A stretch of 64,000 bases of DNA from Nonomuraea rhodomycinica (GCF_013363995.1 NZ_JABWGO010000001.1:744001-808000); one strand, 5' to 3'; counted from the first letter of the stretch, positions 25,677-34,248 are shown. A program made the numbers and translations. Notes: generated from the letters alone by a model not told the origin.

Positions 25677-26040
25677 CGTTCCTTCCGTTCAGGCCGTCGG
25701 GACCGTGCTCGTCGTCCGGGCCGAGGTCGTCCATCTCGTCCAGCAGCGTGCTGAGGGCGGACAGGCGTTCGCGCCAGAACCGCTCGTACGGCGTCAGCCA
25801 CTCGCGGATCTCCATGAGCGGGCCCGCCTCCAGCCGGTAGTGCCGCTCGCGTCCCCTGCGGCTCTCGGCCACGAGGCCCGCGTCCTTGAGGACCTTCAGA
25901 TGCTCCGAGACGCTCGGCCGGCTCATATCGAAGCGCACGGCCAGCCGCCCGGCCGGCTGCGCGCCCTCGTCCAGCAGCAGGCGCAGCAGCCGGCGCCTGG
26001 CCGGGCTGGCCAGCGCGGCGAAGACGTGGTCGGCCGTCAC
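25657..26040 (-). CDS. ArsR family winged-helix regulator
   Basis: This 127-residue protein has HVFAALASPARRRLLRLLL, RFDMSRPSVSEHLKVLKDAG (recognition helix) and the wing RRGRERHYRLEAGPLMEI. No CxC metal motif is present, so this is not a metal sensor of the classical kind; it belongs to the group paired with SRPBCC proteins. GTG start 26040 overlaps the VOC stop as GTGA, so translation is coupled. It likely represses its own operon through the palindrome at 26405-26420. Confidence 0.92.
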   Translation of the reverse strand: MTADHVFAALASPARRRLLRLLLDEGAQPAGRLAVRFDMSRPSVSEHLKVLKDAGLVAESRRGRERHYRLEAGPLMEIREWLTPYERFWRERLSALSTLLDEMDDLGPDDEHGPDGLNGRNGEQPHV

Positions 26041-26390
26041 GCCGCCACCGCCACGAACCCGTTGCCGTCGGGGTCCTTGAACACGAGCTGCCGCCCCCAC
26101 GGCTCGTCGGCGGGCCCCTCGCACGGCGCGTCGTGCTCGCGCAGGCGGGCGGCGAGCTCGTCCAGGCCGGGCGAGGCGACCACGAGGCCGCCGACCGGCG
26201 CCATGTCCGGGAACCAGGAGGCGAGCAGCAGGGCGGTCTCGGCGCCCTTGGGGGCCACGGTCAGCCAGCGCCCCATGGGGGCCGGGTCGTCGGTGCGGAC
26301 CTCCATGCGGAGGACGCCGGTGTAGAAGGCGAGCGCGCGCTCCTGGTCGGCCACGGGCACGGTCACGGTGAGGATCGAGGAGATGTCCAT
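26037..26390 (-). CDS. VOC (glyoxalase/bleomycin-resistance) family protein
   Basis: This 117-residue protein has one vicinal-oxygen-chelate fold: VTVPVADQERALAFYTGVL, WLTVAPKGAETALLLASW, LAARLREHDAPCEGPADEPW and VFKDPDGNGFVAV. It is the first gene of the VOC-ArsR-SRPBCC operon. ATG 26390 is preceded at 7 nt by TATAGT (26398-26403, minus strand), pointing to a leaderless message; a GTG at 26399 in frame is less likely. The substrate is not predictable. Two of the usual metal-ligand positions cannot be judged by eye. Confidence 0.88.
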   Translation of the reverse strand: MDISSILTVTVPVADQERALAFYTGVLRMEVRTDDPAPMGRWLTVAPKGAETALLLASWFPDMAPVGGLVVASPGLDELAARLREHDAPCEGPADEPWGRQLVFKDPDGNGFVAVAA

Positions 26391-26404
26391 GCCGGACACT
26401 ATAT

Positions 26405-26420
26405 GTAGGATTTTTCCTAC
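26405..26420. promoter_or_regulatory. Candidate ArsR operator GTAGGA-TTTT-TCCTAC
   Basis: A perfect 6+4+6 inverted repeat that abuts the -10 hexamer of the VOC-ArsR-SRPBCC operon. This is the expected place for autorepression. Confidence 0.6.
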
Positions 26421-26480
26421 GCATCAAGCCCGGGCCGGACATCCGGGAGATCCCCGATGGGCCGCCGGCGGCCCGGCCCG

Positions 26481-26486
26481 TACACT
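26481..26486 (+). promoter_or_regulatory. -10-like TACACT
   Basis: It ends 6 nt before ATG 26493, with no ribosome binding site, consistent with a leaderless transcript. Confidence 0.5.
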
Positions 26487-26492
26487 TGGGGC

Positions 26493-27170
26493 ATGCTGAT
26501 CGACGACTACGTGGCCGATCTGAGCAGGGCGCTGGCCGGGCCGGCCGGGCCCAAGCGCGATCTGGTCGTCGAGGCACGCGACAGCCTGGCCGACGCCGCC
26601 GACGCCCTGGAGGCGGAGGGGTTCGACCGCGCCGAGGCCGAGCGGCTGGCCGTGGCGGAGTTCGGCGAGGTGACGGAGATCGCCCCGGGCTTCCAGGACG
26701 AGCTGACCGCGGCGGCGGGCCGGCGGCTGGCGGCGCTGCTGTTCCTCAGCCTGCCGGTCAGCGTGCTCGTCTGGTCGGCGATCTGGCGGCTCTACCCCAG
26801 CTCCGGCACGCCCTGGGAGGACCGTCCGGCCTGGTACGGAGCGGTCTCGCACGCGCTCGACTACGTGCAGGCCGGGGCGGGCGTGTACGGCGGGATCGCG
26901 CTGCTGGCGCTCGGTCGCGGCGCCCGCTGGATCCGCCGGCCCCGGGCGGTCACGCGTTCGCTCGGGATGACCGTCATGATCGCGCTGCCGGTGTGCGGGC
27001 TGCTGAGCTCGGCGCTGACTCTGACCTCGGGGCTGCCGCGCGAGTTCGACCGGATGCTGCCGGTCGCGCTGGCCGAGCTGGTGACGTCGGCCTTCTGGGG
27101 ACTGCTGCTGTACGGCGCCGTCCGCTGCCTGCGCCTGACCCGTACCGGCAGACCGTCCCTTACGGTCTGA
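26493..27170 (+). CDS. Membrane protein with permease-prefix-like domain
   Basis: This 225-residue protein has an N-terminal helical part (DDYVADLSRALAGPAGPKRD, EARDSLADAADALEAEGFDRAEAERLAVAEFG). It resembles the permease prefix/DUF1700-like domain, in which AExxAxxxFG is characteristic. About four membrane helices follow (AALLFLSLPVSVLVWSAIW, GGIALLALG, SLGMTVMIALPVCGLLSS, AFWGLLLYGAVRCL). Such proteins often accompany PadR regulators, and a PadR gene converges on it here. No enzymatic function is assigned. Confidence 0.78.
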   Translation: MLIDDYVADLSRALAGPAGPKRDLVVEARDSLADAADALEAEGFDRAEAERLAVAEFGEVTEIAPGFQDELTAAAGRRLAALLFLSLPVSVLVWSAIWRLYPSSGTPWEDRPAWYGAVSHALDYVQAGAGVYGGIALLALGRGARWIRRPRAVTRSLGMTVMIALPVCGLLSSALTLTSGLPREFDRMLPVALAELVTSAFWGLLLYGAVRCLRLTRTGRPSLTV

Positions 27171-27209
27171 ACCGGCCCGAACCGGCCCAAACCAGCGCGT
27201 GAGGCGTCG

Positions 27210-27542
27210 TCAGGGGGCTTCCGGGCCCGGGCTCAGGACGCTGCCGATGGCGCTGGTGAACTCGCGCCAGGCCGACCGCTCGCCTTCCAGCTGCTTGCGC
27301 CCGGAGTCGGTGAGCCGGTAGGTGCGGCGTTTGCGCCCGCCCACCGTGGCCCACTCGCTGGACAGGTGGCCGACCCGCTCCAGCCTGCGCAGCGCCGGGT
27401 ACACGGTGCCCGTCGGCACGGACAGCGCACCCCCGCTCCGCTCCTGCAGCGCCTCGATGATGGCGTAACCGTGCAGCGGCCCGGCCTCGACCACGGACAG
27501 CAGCAGAGCGTCCATGTGGCCGCGGAGCGCGTCGGGGTTCAT
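27210..27542 (-). CDS. PadR family transcriptional regulator upstream of cydABDC
   Basis: This 110-residue short PadR (subfamily s1) has LLLSVVEAGPLHGYAIIEAL, SVPTGTVYPALRRLERVG and the wing GRKRRTYRLTDSGRKQL. There is no long C-terminal domain. It is divergent to cydA across 90 bp containing a perfect PadR-box palindrome and three phased ATGTAG elements. It therefore likely controls the bd-oxidase operon. What it senses is unknown; regulation of cyd by a PadR protein is not a pattern I know as established. Confidence 0.92.
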   Translation of the reverse strand: MNPDALRGHMDALLLSVVEAGPLHGYAIIEALQERSGGALSVPTGTVYPALRRLERVGHLSSEWATVGGRKRRTYRLTDSGRKQLEGERSAWREFTSAIGSVLSPGPEAP

Positions 27543-27569
27543 GCCCTCGATCCTAGGCAACCGTGCGTC

Positions 27570-27605
27570 ATGTAGACAGTCTACATGTAGGCTCTCTATA
27601 TGTAG
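27570..27605. promoter_or_regulatory. PadR operator array in front of cydABDC
   Basis: ATGTAGAC-A-GTCTACAT (27570-27586) is a perfect 8+1+8 palindrome fitting the ATGT...ACAT PadR box. ATGTAG occurs at 27570, 27585 and 27600, exactly 15 bp apart, so at least two overlapping sites can be occupied. The site is 28-63 bp before the cydA start. Confidence 0.75.
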
Positions 27606-27632
27606 GTGGTCTAGATAAGGGAGTTGACGCGC

Positions 27633-28796
27633 ATGGACGCGCTGGACCTGGCGCGAACGCAGTTCGCGGTGACGGGAAGCCTGCACTTCCTGTTCGTCCT
27701 GCTCACCCTGGGGTTGGCGCCGCTGGTGGCGATCATGCACACCCGCTGGACGCGGTCCGGCGCGCCCGAGCACGAGCGGGCGGTCAGGTTCTGGGGGCAG
27801 GTCTACGTCACCAACTACGCGGTGGGCATCGTCACCGGCCTGGTGATGGAGTTCCAGTTCGGGCTGTCGTGGAGCGGGCTGTCCCGCTACGCCGGAGACG
27901 TCTTCGGCGCCCCCCTGGCCATGGAGACGCTGGTCGCCTTCTTCCTGGAGTCCACGTTCCTCGGCCTGTGGATCTTCGGGTGGGGCCGGCTGCCGAAGTG
28001 GCTCCACCTGGCCTGCATCTGGGCCGTGACCCTCACCGCGTACGCCAGCGCCTGGTTCATCATGGCCGCCAACTCCTTCCTGCAGAACCCCGCCGGCGCC
28101 GTCGAGCGCGGCGGCCGCATGGAGCTGGTCGACGCGGCGGCCCTGTTCACGAACAAGACCCTCGTGTTCTCCTTCCCGCACGTGATCAGCGCGGGCCTGT
28201 TCACGGCCGGCATGATGCTGGTCGGCGCGAGCGCCTACCGGCTGCGCCGCGGCGGCGAGGACGCCGCGTTCTTCACCCGCTCGATGCGCACGGGCATCGT
28301 GACGGCCGCCCTCGGCATCACACTGACCGTCGGCTTCGGCTACGCCCAGTTCGGCGGCATCCAGGAGGGCAAGTTCAAGGGCGACACCGCCGCCACGCCG
28401 CTCGCCCTGATGATGGACGTCGGCAACCTGATGTTCTTCCTCGCGGTGTTCCTCATGCTGCCGCTGGTCCGTTTCCTGCCGCGCTGGCGGTGGACGCACC
28501 GGCTGCTGATGATCCTCACGCCCGTCCCGTTCGTCCTGGCCGTCTGCGGCTGGCTGGCCAGGGAGCTGGGACGCCAGCCCTGGATGGTCTGGAAGAAGCT
28601 GACCGTCGCCGACGCCATGTCCCCCGGCCTCACCCCGGGCATGATCACCGTCTCGCTGGTCGGCTTCACCGCCGTGCTCGGGCTGCTCGCCCTCACCGAC
28701 TACGCGCTGATCGCCCGGCTGATCCGCCGGGGCCCGCGCGACCTCGACCTGGGCGCCGCCGCCGAAGAGCGGCCCGCCCCCGCGCTGAGCCTCTAG
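27633..28796 (+). CDS. cydA: Cytochrome bd quinol oxidase subunit I
   Basis: This 387-residue integral membrane subunit carries the hemes and the quinol site. LARTQFAVTGSLHFLFVLLT contains the heme b595 His near residue 18. AFFLESTFLGLWIFGWGRLP carries the conserved acidic proton/heme residues, VFSFPHVISAG a heme His, and GRQPWMVW the Q-loop motif. It is much shorter than the E. coli subunit (about 520) because the Q-loop insert and the C-terminal helices are reduced, as in other short-Q-loop actinobacterial proteins. The ATG 27633 start has AGGGAG upstream. First gene of cydABDC. Confidence 0.93.
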   Translation: MDALDLARTQFAVTGSLHFLFVLLTLGLAPLVAIMHTRWTRSGAPEHERAVRFWGQVYVTNYAVGIVTGLVMEFQFGLSWSGLSRYAGDVFGAPLAMETLVAFFLESTFLGLWIFGWGRLPKWLHLACIWAVTLTAYASAWFIMAANSFLQNPAGAVERGGRMELVDAAALFTNKTLVFSFPHVISAGLFTAGMMLVGASAYRLRRGGEDAAFFTRSMRTGIVTAALGITLTVGFGYAQFGGIQEGKFKGDTAATPLALMMDVGNLMFFLAVFLMLPLVRFLPRWRWTHRLLMILTPVPFVLAVCGWLARELGRQPWMVWKKLTVADAMSPGLTPGMITVSLVGFTAVLGLLALTDYALIARLIRRGPRDLDLGAAAEERPAPALSL

Positions 28797-28808
28797 GAGC
28801 CCTCCCCC

Positions 28809-29573
28809 ATGGAACTCATCTGGTACGCCGTCTTCACGCTGCTCCTGTCCGGCTACTTCGCGCTGGAGGGCTTCGACCTCGGCGTGGGGCTGCTCATGCC
28901 GGTGATCGGCCGGACCCAGGAGACCCGCGACCGCATGGTCGCCGCCATGGCGCCCTTCGTGCTGGCCAACGAGGTGTGGCTGGTCGCCGTCGCCGGCGCG
29001 CTCTTCGGCGTCTACCCGCACCTGGAGGGCGAGGCGCTGTTCGGGCTCTACCCGCTGGTGGTGGCCATGCTGCTGGCGTGGGTCGTCCGTGACGCCGGGC
29101 TGTGGTTCCGGCGCCGGATCGACGGGCCCGGCTGGCGGCGGTTCTGGGACGTGACGATCACGGCCGGGTCGCTGGGGCTGTCGTTCGGCTGGGGCGTCGC
29201 GCTGTACGCCGCCGCGACCGGCTTCGGCTCCTCGCTGCTGCACCCGCTGGGGCTGCTCCTGGGCGTGGTGGTCACGCTGCTGTTCGCCTGGCACGGCTGG
29301 ACGTTCCTCGGCTGGCGCGCGCCCGAGACCGCCGGCATCACCCGCACCGGGCGGGCCCTGGCCCTGTCGGGGCTGGCCGCGGCCCTGCCCGCGCTGGCGG
29401 TCCTCGGGGGCGCCCTGCCGTACCTGCTGGACCACAGCGCCCCGGCCTCCACGCTGGGTGTGATGGGTGTCATGGCGTTGCCGTTCGCGCCCGTCATGGT
29501 GCTCGCGCAAGTATGGGTGTGGCGGTTCTTCCGACCCGGGAGGAGCGCCGTCCGGACCCCCTCGTTCTTCTGA
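28809..29573 (+). CDS. cydB: Cytochrome bd quinol oxidase subunit II
   Basis: This 254-residue membrane subunit has WYAVFTLLLSGYFALEGFDL, GVGLLMPVIGRTQETRDRM, FVLANEVWLVAVAGALFGVY and a late ALPFAPVMVLAQVWVWRFF. It is shorter than the usual 330-380 residues but keeps the standard beginning and end, so the loss is internal rather than a truncation. It begins 12 bp after cydA. Its 3' end is duplicated (TTCTTCTGA twice, 11 bp apart) before cydD. Confidence 0.9.
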   Translation: MELIWYAVFTLLLSGYFALEGFDLGVGLLMPVIGRTQETRDRMVAAMAPFVLANEVWLVAVAGALFGVYPHLEGEALFGLYPLVVAMLLAWVVRDAGLWFRRRIDGPGWRRFWDVTITAGSLGLSFGWGVALYAAATGFGSSLLHPLGLLLGVVVTLLFAWHGWTFLGWRAPETAGITRTGRALALSGLAAALPALAVLGGALPYLLDHSAPASTLGVMGVMALPFAPVMVLAQVWVWRFFRPGRSAVRTPSFF

Positions 29574-29584
29574 AGTTCTTCTGA
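29564..29584 (+). repeat. Stop-codon duplication at the cydB 3' end
   Basis: GTTCTTCTGA occurs at 29564-29573 (ending in the cydB stop) and again at 29575-29584. Confidence 0.7.
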
Positions 29585-29590
29585 GGACAC

Positions 29591-31486
29591 GTGCATCGAG
29601 ATCTCCTCCGGCTCATGCGGGCCGAGCGGTCGGTACGCCGCCACCTGGCCGTCACCCTCGCGGCCGCGGTCGTCGCCGGCCTGCTCGTGCTGGCGCAGGC
29701 CGAGCTGCTGGCCGGCGTGCTGTCGGGCAGGTTCGCCGCGACGGCGCTGGCCGGCCTGGTCGCCGTCGTGGCGCTGCGCGGCCTGCTGGCCTGGACGCAG
29801 GGCGCCTTCGCCGGGCGCACCGCCACCGGCGTGAAGTCCGCCCTGCGCCGGCGGCTGCTGGAACGGCTCCAGGAGCTCGGCCCGGCCCGGCTCAGCGGCC
29901 ACCGCTCGGGCGAGCTCGTGACGCTCGCCGGCCGCGGCCTCGACCGGCTCGACGCCTACCTGACCGGCTACCTGCCCGCGGTGGCCGTCGCCGGGGTGGT
30001 GCCGGTGGCGGTGCTGGTCCGGCTGTTCGCCGCCGACCTGGCCAGCGCGGTGATCGTCCTGGTCACGCTGCCGCTGATCCCGGTCTTCGGCGCGCTGGTG
30101 GGCATGACCACCAAGGCGGTCACCGAGCGGCAGTTCCACGCGCTGTCCCGGCTCGGCGGGCACTTCCTCGACGTGGTGCGCGGCCTGCCGACGCTGCGCG
30201 CGTTCGGCCGCGCCCGCTACCAGGCGACGGTCATCCGGCAGGTCGCCGACGCCCACCGCGCGGCCACCATGCGGACGCTGCGGGTGGCGTTCCTGTCGTC
30301 GCTGGTGCTGGAGCTGTGCGCGTCGCTGTCGCTGGCGCTGGTGGCGGTGCCGATCGGGCTGCGGCTGCTGGGCGGCACGCTGGACCTGACGACGGCGCTG
30401 CTGGTGCTGCTGCTGGCGCCGGAGGCGTACCTGCCGCTGCGGGCGATGGGCACGCGCTTCCACGCCTCGATGGAGGGGGTCGCGGCGGCCGACGCCGCCT
30501 TCGCCGTCCTGGACCGGGCGGCCGGCCCGGAGCCCGCCGCCCCGAAGCCCGCCACGACCCCGGCCACGGTGAGCGGGGCGCCGCGGATCGAGCTGGAGAA
30601 CGTCACCGTGCGCTACCCCGGCCGGGACGACACGGCCCTGTCCGGCGTGTCCCTGACCATCGAGCCGGGCGAGCGGGTGGCGCTCGTCGGCGAGAGCGGC
30701 GGCGGCAAGAGCACGCTGCTCCACCTGCTCCTGCGCTTCGTCGAGCCGTCCGAGGGCCGCGTCCTCGTGGACGGCGCCGACCTGCGCGACCTCGACCCGC
30801 GCGCGTGGCGCGACCGGCTGGCGTTCGTGCCGCAGCGGCCCCACCTGTTCGCGACGTCCGTGGCCGGCAACATCCGGCTGGGCGCCCCTGAGGCCACCCT
30901 CGACGACGTACGCCGGGCCGCGACGGCGGCCCGCGCCGACGAGTTCGTGGAACGGCTCCCCGGCGGCTACGACACCCCGGTGGGCGAGCGCGGCGCCAAC
31001 CTGTCGGCCGGCCAGCGGCAGCGGATCGCGCTGGCGCGGGCCTTCTGCCGCCCGCACGCCCCGGTGCTGCTGCTGGACGAGCCGACCGCCCGGCTCGACG
31101 GGCGCAGCGAGGCCGCGGTGGTGGCCGCGACGGCCGAGCTGAGCGAGGGGCGCACGGCCGTCGTCGTCGCGCACCGGCCCGCGATGATCGAGCTGGCCGA
31201 CCGGGTCGTCCGGCTCCACGAGGGCCGGGTGATCTCCGACACCACCGCCCGCCGCGGGGCCCCCTCACCCCTGGACGCCGCCTCCACGGCCGCTCCCTCC
31301 ACCGGCGCCGCCTCCACGGACGCCCCCTCCTCACGTGTCCAGTCGCCGGACGGGCCGCCTCCGGAGCCGGAGCCGGAACGGGCGCGGCGAGAGGGCCTGA
31401 CCGGGGACGACGGACGCCCCCAGGCCGGCCCCGAAGGCGAGCAGGCCGTGCGGGCCGGTGGCCAGGACCTCGGAGGTGACCGGTGA
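29591..31486 (+). CDS. cydD: Thiol reductant ABC exporter subunit CydD
   Basis: This 631-residue half-transporter has six membrane helices in the first 300 residues, then an ABC domain with Walker A GESGGGKST, Q-loop VPQRPHLFATSV, signature NLSAGQRQR and Walker B VLLLDEPTARLDG. CydDC exports cysteine/glutathione-type thiols needed for cytochrome bd assembly. It has an unusual C-terminal tail of about 75 residues rich in Ala, Ser, Thr and Pro (DAASTAAPSTGAASTDAPSS) that lies beyond the ABC fold. GTG start; its stop overlaps cydC as GTGA. Confidence 0.92.
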   Translation: MHRDLLRLMRAERSVRRHLAVTLAAAVVAGLLVLAQAELLAGVLSGRFAATALAGLVAVVALRGLLAWTQGAFAGRTATGVKSALRRRLLERLQELGPARLSGHRSGELVTLAGRGLDRLDAYLTGYLPAVAVAGVVPVAVLVRLFAADLASAVIVLVTLPLIPVFGALVGMTTKAVTERQFHALSRLGGHFLDVVRGLPTLRAFGRARYQATVIRQVADAHRAATMRTLRVAFLSSLVLELCASLSLALVAVPIGLRLLGGTLDLTTALLVLLLAPEAYLPLRAMGTRFHASMEGVAAADAAFAVLDRAAGPEPAAPKPATTPATVSGAPRIELENVTVRYPGRDDTALSGVSLTIEPGERVALVGESGGGKSTLLHLLLRFVEPSEGRVLVDGADLRDLDPRAWRDRLAFVPQRPHLFATSVAGNIRLGAPEATLDDVRRAATAARADEFVERLPGGYDTPVGERGANLSAGQRQRIALARAFCRPHAPVLLLDEPTARLDGRSEAAVVAATAELSEGRTAVVVAHRPAMIELADRVVRLHEGRVISDTTARRGAPSPLDAASTAAPSTGAASTDAPSSRVQSPDGPPPEPEPERARREGLTGDDGRPQAGPEGEQAVRAGGQDLGGDR

Positions 31487-33165
31487 ACCGGCGGATGGGA
31501 CTCCGGCTGACCTGGGCCGTCCTGGCCGGGGCGGGCGCCGACCTGGCCGGGCTGGGCCTGATCGCCGCCGCCGCCTGGCTGATCACGCGGGCCGCCGAGC
31601 AGCCGCCGCTGGCCGCGCTGAGCGTGGCGATCGTGGCCACGCGGGCGTTCGCCACCGGCAAGGGCGTGCTGCGCTACGCCGAGCGCCTCACCGGCCACGA
31701 CGTGGCCCTGCGCGCCCAGGCGGCCACCCGTGAGGAGCTGTACGAGGCGCTGATCCCGCCGCGCCCGCCCCGGCACGGCGGCGCCGACCTGCTGAGCCGC
31801 ATGGTGGACGACACCGAGGCGGTCCAGGACCTGCTCGTGCGCGCCCTGCTCCCGGCCGCCGCCGCGGCGCTGACCGGGCTGGCCGCGGTCGTCGTCGGGC
31901 TGTTCGTGCTGCCCGTGACGGCGCTGGTGCTGGTCGCCGGGCTGGCCGTGGCCGGCGTGCTGCTGCCCGCCCTCACCGCCGCCGCGGCGCGCCGCTGGTC
32001 GGCGCGGATCGCCCCGGCGCGGGCCGCGCTGGCGGGCTCGGTGGCGGACCTGGTGCACGGCTCGGCCGACCTGGCCGCGTACGGGGCGGAGGACAGGGCG
32101 CTGACGGCGGCGCTGGCCGCGGACGACGACCTGGCCGCGCTCGAACGGCGCCAGGCCCGCGTCCAGGCCGTCGCCCTGGCCGTCGGCACTCTCGTGCAGG
32201 GCCTGACCGTGGCGGCGATCGTGCTGCTCGCCCAGGGCGCGGGCGCGGGTCCGGTGGCCACGGCCGTGCTGGCGCTGACGGCGCTGGTGTCGTTCGAGCC
32301 GGTGCTGCCGCTCGCGGCGGCGGGCGAGCGCATGGCGGGCATCACGGCCGCGCTGCGGCGCCTCAAGGAGGTCCGCACAGCCCCGGCCGCGGTCGCCGAG
32401 CCGCGCGACCCCGCGCCTGTGCCCGCCCCGCCGTACACGGTGGAGGTCGAGGACCTGGTCGTGCGGCACGCGGAGGCCGCCCGGCCCGCGCTCGACGGCG
32501 TGTCGCTGACCCTGACGCCGGGCCGGCGGGTCGCGCTCGTCGGCCCCAGCGGCGCCGGCAAGAGCAGCCTGCTGTCGGCGCTGATGCGGCTGGTGGAGCC
32601 GGAGGCCGGCCGGGTGCTGGTCAACGGCGCCGACATCCGCGCCCTGGCGTCCGACGACGTGCGGACCCTCATGACGGGCCTGACCCAGGACCCGTACGTC
32701 TTCCAGACCACCCTGCGCGACAACCTGCGCCTGGCCGGCCCCGAGGCGGGCGAGGAGGAGCTGTCCCGGGCCGTGCGCGAGGCGCGGCTGGAGCAGTGGG
32801 TCGAGCGGACCGGCTGGGACGCCCAGCTCGGCGAGGACGGCCGGACCGTGTCCGGCGGGCAGCTCCAGCGGCTGGCCCTGGCGCGGGCCCTGCTGTACGA
32901 CCCGCCGGTGCTGCTGCTGGACGAGCCCGCCGAGGCGCTGGACGAGGAGACGGCCGACCGGCTCATGGCCGACCTGCTCGACGCGACGCGGGGCCGTACC
33001 ACGCTGCTCGTCACCCACCGGCTGCGCGGCCTGGAGGGCGTGGACGAGATCGTCGTGCTGGAGGAGGGCCGGGTGATCCAGCGCGGCACCCACGCCGAAC
33101 TGGTCGCCGGGCCGGGCTACTACCGTGACCTGTGGGAGTCCGAGGTGCTCACCCGCTCCCGCTGA
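31483..33165 (+). CDS. cydC: Thiol reductant ABC exporter subunit CydC
   Basis: This 560-residue partner of CydD has membrane helices over residues 5-300 and an ABC domain with Walker A GPSGAGKSS, TQDPYVFQTTLRDNLRLAG, signature TVSGGQLQR and Walker B VLLLDEPAEALDEE. It is the last gene of the cyd operon and is translationally coupled to cydD through a 4-bp GTGA overlap. Together with CydD it supports maturation of the bd oxidase. Confidence 0.92.
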   Translation: MNRRMGLRLTWAVLAGAGADLAGLGLIAAAAWLITRAAEQPPLAALSVAIVATRAFATGKGVLRYAERLTGHDVALRAQAATREELYEALIPPRPPRHGGADLLSRMVDDTEAVQDLLVRALLPAAAAALTGLAAVVVGLFVLPVTALVLVAGLAVAGVLLPALTAAAARRWSARIAPARAALAGSVADLVHGSADLAAYGAEDRALTAALAADDDLAALERRQARVQAVALAVGTLVQGLTVAAIVLLAQGAGAGPVATAVLALTALVSFEPVLPLAAAGERMAGITAALRRLKEVRTAPAAVAEPRDPAPVPAPPYTVEVEDLVVRHAEAARPALDGVSLTLTPGRRVALVGPSGAGKSSLLSALMRLVEPEAGRVLVNGADIRALASDDVRTLMTGLTQDPYVFQTTLRDNLRLAGPEAGEEELSRAVREARLEQWVERTGWDAQLGEDGRTVSGGQLQRLALARALLYDPPVLLLDEPAEALDEETADRLMADLLDATRGRTTLLVTHRLRGLEGVDEIVVLEEGRVIQRGTHAELVAGPGYYRDLWESEVLTRSR

Positions 33166-33199
33166 CCGACGGAACACCGACGAGAACCAGGATCCCCGC

Positions 33200-34165
33200 A
33201 TGACCCTCCGCTGCGCCGTGCTGGACGACTACCAGGGCGTCGCCCTGACCCTCGCCGACTGGAGTCCCCTCGCCGGGAAGGTCGAGGTACGCGCGCTGCG
33301 CGAACACCTCGCGGACCGCGACGAGCTCGTCGCCGCCCTCGCCGACTGCGAGATCGTCGTGGCGATGCGGGAGCGCACGCCGTTCGACGCGGACCTGTTG
33401 CGCCGCCTGCCCCGGCTGCGGCTGCTGGTGACCACGGGCATGCGCAACGCCTCGATCGACCTCGCCGCGGCGGCCGCGGCCGGGGTGACGGTCTGCGGCA
33501 CGACCAGCAGCTCCACCCCGCCCGTCGAGCTGACCTGGGCGCTGATCCTGGGCCTGGCCCGGCGGGTGCCGGCCGAGAACCGGGCTATGCGCGAGGGCGG
33601 CCCGTGGCAGTCCAGCGTCGGTCAGGACCTCCACGGCCGCACCCTCGGCCTGATCGGCCTCGGCAAGATCGGCGGCAAGGTCGCCCGCGTCGCCGCCGCG
33701 TTCGGCATGGACGTCCTCGCGTGGAGCCCGAACCTCACCCCCGAGCGGGCGGCCGAGGCCGGGGCCGAGGCGGCCGCCGGCAAGGAGGATCTGCTGCGCC
33801 GCAGCGACGTCGTCTCGCTCCACCTCGTCCTGTCCGAGCGCACCCGCGGCCTGCTGGGCGAGGCCGAGCTGCGCGCCATGCGGCCGCACGCCCACCTCGT
33901 CAACACCTCCCGCGCCGGCCTCGTCGACCAGGCGGCGCTGGTGCGCGCGCTGCGCGAGGGGTGGATCGCGGGAGCCGGCCTCGACGTCTTCGAGACCGAG
34001 CCGCTCCCCGCGGACGACCCCCTGCGCACCCTGCCCAACGTGCTGGCCACGCCCCATCTCGGCTACGTCACCGAGGGGAACTACCGCACCTACTACACGG
34101 AGGCGGTGGAGGACATCTCCGCCTTCCTGTCCGGCGCTCCCCTGAGGCGGCTGCCGGCCGGCTGA
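33200..34165 (+). CDS. D-2-hydroxyacid dehydrogenase family protein
   Basis: This 321-residue NAD-dependent enzyme has a Rossmann motif TLGLIGLGKIGGKVARVAAA and the catalytic set Arg (NTSRAGLVDQAAL), Glu (GLDVFETEPLP) and His (TPHLGYVTEGNYRTYY). The N-terminal CAVLDDYQGVALTLADW resembles proteins annotated as phosphoglycerate dehydrogenase-like, but the short length (no ACT/ASB domain) argues against SerA. The substrate is uncertain. The start is ATG 33200, 34 bp after cydC. Confidence 0.9.
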   Translation: MTLRCAVLDDYQGVALTLADWSPLAGKVEVRALREHLADRDELVAALADCEIVVAMRERTPFDADLLRRLPRLRLLVTTGMRNASIDLAAAAAAGVTVCGTTSSSTPPVELTWALILGLARRVPAENRAMREGGPWQSSVGQDLHGRTLGLIGLGKIGGKVARVAAAFGMDVLAWSPNLTPERAAEAGAEAAAGKEDLLRRSDVVSLHLVLSERTRGLLGEAELRAMRPHAHLVNTSRAGLVDQAALVRALREGWIAGAGLDVFETEPLPADDPLRTLPNVLATPHLGYVTEGNYRTYYTEAVEDISAFLSGAPLRRLPAG

Positions 34166-34205
34166 CCTTCCCACTCCGCGAAGGGGGTTGAGTTGGCGCC
34201 GCCAT

Positions 34206-34226
34206 CTGGTTTACAGTTCAAACCAG
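34206..34226. promoter_or_regulatory. Inverted repeat CTGGTTT-N7-AAACCAG over a -10
   Basis: A perfect 7+7+7 dyad with TACAGT (-10-like, 34212-34217) inside it. It sits just before the ABC exporter operon that encodes its own winged-helix regulator, which probably binds here. Confidence 0.6.
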
Positions 34227-34248
34227 TTTGGTGGTGAGAGAGGTTGAG

